A stretch of DNA of 42,480 nucleotides from Deltaproteobacteria bacterium (GTDB lineage Bacteria > UBA10199 > JADGCS01): NCBI GenBank assembly GCA_015228875.1, contig JADGCS010000029.1, forward strand, positions 1 to 42,480. The letters run 5' to 3'. The notes below the pieces were generated by a model. The model worked only from the letters and a program-made list of their open reading frames with translations, did not search any database and was not told where the DNA came from. Positions 41,047-42,480 of the stretch are shown here, piece by piece. Positions within the stretch are counted from its first letter, which is position 1; every line of letters begins with the position of its first letter. Position numbers and translations under genes: made by a program.

Positions 41047-42411
41047 GTGACAAAAAACAAAAAAATCACCGTCAGTTTTATCTCACTCGGTTGTCCAAAA
41101 AATCTGGTCGATTCGGAGACCATGATTGGGCTTTTGCAAAGTGAGAATTTTATTATCAATCCCCCCGATGTGAAGAGTGATGTCTCTATCATCAACACCT
41201 GTGCCTTTGTCGAAGACGCAAAAAAGGAATCCATAAACACCATTCTCGAAATCGCGCAAAAAAAGAAAAAAGGGGGCTGTCGGCTTCTGGTGGTCACGGG
41301 GTGTCTTTCGCAGCGTTACATTACGGACCTCCCTCAACTTCTGCCCGAGGTCGATCTTTTTGTCGGAACAGGCGAATACCACCGGCTTCCCCTTTTAATC
41401 CGCGAAAAACTGGACGGACAGAAGGCAACCAGCTTTGTCAAAATCCCCAGGTACATCCAGACCTGCAAAACACCACGTACACAGACCACACCTTTTTACA
41501 CACGATACATCAAGATTGCGGAGGGGTGCTCCCACCGGTGCAGCTTCTGTATTATCCCCACAATCAGGGGCCGTTTAAGATCGCGCACCCCTGCCGATAT
41601 TTATAAAGAGGTCTTACGCGGGGTACAAAATGGGGTGAGGGAATTCAATCTGATAGCGCAGGATCTTAACGAGTACGGGCGTGACCTTAAAGCAAGGTCG
41701 TCTCTTTACAAGCTCCTTGATGCCCTTGCCCGTATCGACGGCGACTTCTGGATCAGGCCCCTGTACATGTACCCCCTGCAGTTCCCCGATAAACTTGTCA
41801 GGCTCATTGCAGACCAGCCCCGCATTGCAAAATATGTCGATATCCCCCTGCAGCACATCAGCGACACCATGCTTAAAAGGATGAACCGCGGGTCCGCGTC
41901 GCGATACATTTACAGGCTCATCGACCAGCTAAAAACGCACGTCCCCGATATCACGCTCAGGACCACCTTTCTGGTTGGTCACCCGGGGGAGACCAAAGAA
42001 GATTTTAATGAACTTAAAAGTTTTATCAAACAGACGGAGTTCAACCATGTCGGCATTTTCAAGTATTCAAACGAAGAAGGCACTGATTCATTTCTTCTCA
42101 AGGACCACGTCCCCAAAAAAACAGCAGAGGCCCGCTACCACGAATTGATGAGCATCCAGCAGAAGATATCACTCAAAAAAAACAAGGCACTTGTTGGCAA
42201 ACAATTAAAGACTCTGCTCGAAGGCCCATCAAGAGAGACAGAGCTTCTCCTTCAGGGCCGCTGTGAAGGGCAGGCCCCCGACATTGACGGCGTGATATTG
42301 ATCAGGGACGGCACAGCGCCGGTCGGCACATTCTGTCAGGTTAAAATTGTCGAGGCCTACGAGTATGATCTGTTGGGGGAGATTCAGGGCTTCGTAGGCA
42401 AATTTTTTTGA
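41047..42411 (+). CDS. rimO: ribosomal protein uS12 methylthiotransferase RimO
   Basis: This 454-residue radical-SAM enzyme adds a methylthio group to Asp of ribosomal protein uS12. The N-terminal cluster cysteines are Cys16 (GCPKN), Cys52 (NTCAF) and Cys86 (TGCLSQ). The radical SAM motif is C161-x3-C165-x2-C168 in EGCSHRCSFC. RTTFLVGHPGETKEDF is typical, and the C-terminal 65 residues form a TRAM domain. The start is the GTG at 41047; no clear ribosome-binding site is seen and copy E of the repeat lies just upstream. Confidence 0.94.
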   Translation: MTKNKKITVSFISLGCPKNLVDSETMIGLLQSENFIINPPDVKSDVSIINTCAFVEDAKKESINTILEIAQKKKKGGCRLLVVTGCLSQRYITDLPQLLPEVDLFVGTGEYHRLPLLIREKLDGQKATSFVKIPRYIQTCKTPRTQTTPFYTRYIKIAEGCSHRCSFCIIPTIRGRLRSRTPADIYKEVLRGVQNGVREFNLIAQDLNEYGRDLKARSSLYKLLDALARIDGDFWIRPLYMYPLQFPDKLVRLIADQPRIAKYVDIPLQHISDTMLKRMNRGSASRYIYRLIDQLKTHVPDITLRTTFLVGHPGETKEDFNELKSFIKQTEFNHVGIFKYSNEEGTDSFLLKDHVPKKTAEARYHELMSIQQKISLKKNKALVGKQLKTLLEGPSRETELLLQGRCEGQAPDIDGVILIRDGTAPVGTFCQVKIVEAYEYDLLGEIQGFVGKFF

Positions 42412-42480
42412 TATTTCCAAAAATAGAAGATGGGGGCTGTGATTTTAGGTTATTTTGATGAGTCCATGAGATTGGGGGGG

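Overview
The window reads as a chromosomal piece of a Gram-negative bacterium, most like a free-living or uncultured member of the old deltaproteobacterial assemblage. The evidence is indirect: two outer-membrane beta-barrel proteins (an Omp85/D15-like barrel ending in Phe and a DUF481-like protein), a type IV pilin-like protein behind a textbook sigma-54 promoter, matrixin-type metalloproteases with C-terminal anchors, a long S41 processing protease and a leucine-degradation type biotin carboxylase. No lineage marker settles the taxonomy.

Layout. 1-1000: a tRNA-Ser-like remnant, two hairpins and a complete brnTA toxin-antitoxin pair. 1048-11640 (minus strand): a BKACE-family enzyme, both subunits of methylcrotonyl-CoA carboxylase, then a 1979-residue unrecognised protein with an N-terminal EF-hand and its own near-leaderless promoter. 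11725-13868: the Omp85-like barrel and, divergently, the sigma-54-driven pilin-like gene with a terminator. 13890-18776: a small-gene and repeat zone with a RelE/RHH pair whose toxin is frameshifted, an ORF6N protein, a DUF481 protein, a DJ-1/PfpI hydrolase, an AbiEii-like nucleotidyltransferase with a small overlapping partner, and a MITE. 18846-21378: an IS1634-like insertion sequence beside a truncated DUF4338 gene and an internally deleted IS200-type tnpA. 21897-30968: a small hypothetical gene, the S41 protease, then a run of one secreted protein, two tandem matrixin-like metalloproteases and proS. 31152-37533: a YfcC-type transporter, a LysR regulator, an ATP-grasp ligase and a 612-residue membrane protein. 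37961-42411: a QueG-like Fe-S protein, a cysteine hydrolase, an ACT-VOC fusion protein and rimO.

The most striking content is the repeat load. An 83-bp palindromic repeat occurs five times (10697, 25180, 33878, 39724, 40941), each copy in the upstream region of a gene. A 94-bp element, 94 % identical between its two copies and apparently a distant relative of the 83-bp repeat, lies in frame and in the same reading frame inside two unrelated proteins (34691, 36915), in the manner of Rickettsia palindromic elements. Two 149-bp MITEs carry 5-bp target duplications, and their terminal inverted repeats differ only by paired, compensating changes. A 199-bp and a 113-bp MITE-like element also have 5-bp duplications. 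These elements mark most gene boundaries in the right-hand half and supply codons, stop codons or start regions to several genes.

The carboxylase subunits and BKACE fit branched-chain or lysine-type acyl-CoA breakdown. The matrixins, S41 protease and barrels point to an active cell envelope and secretome. The transporter, LysR regulator and ATP-grasp ligase may form a small amino-acid-related unit. All family names are by eye from sequence motifs; no database search was possible.
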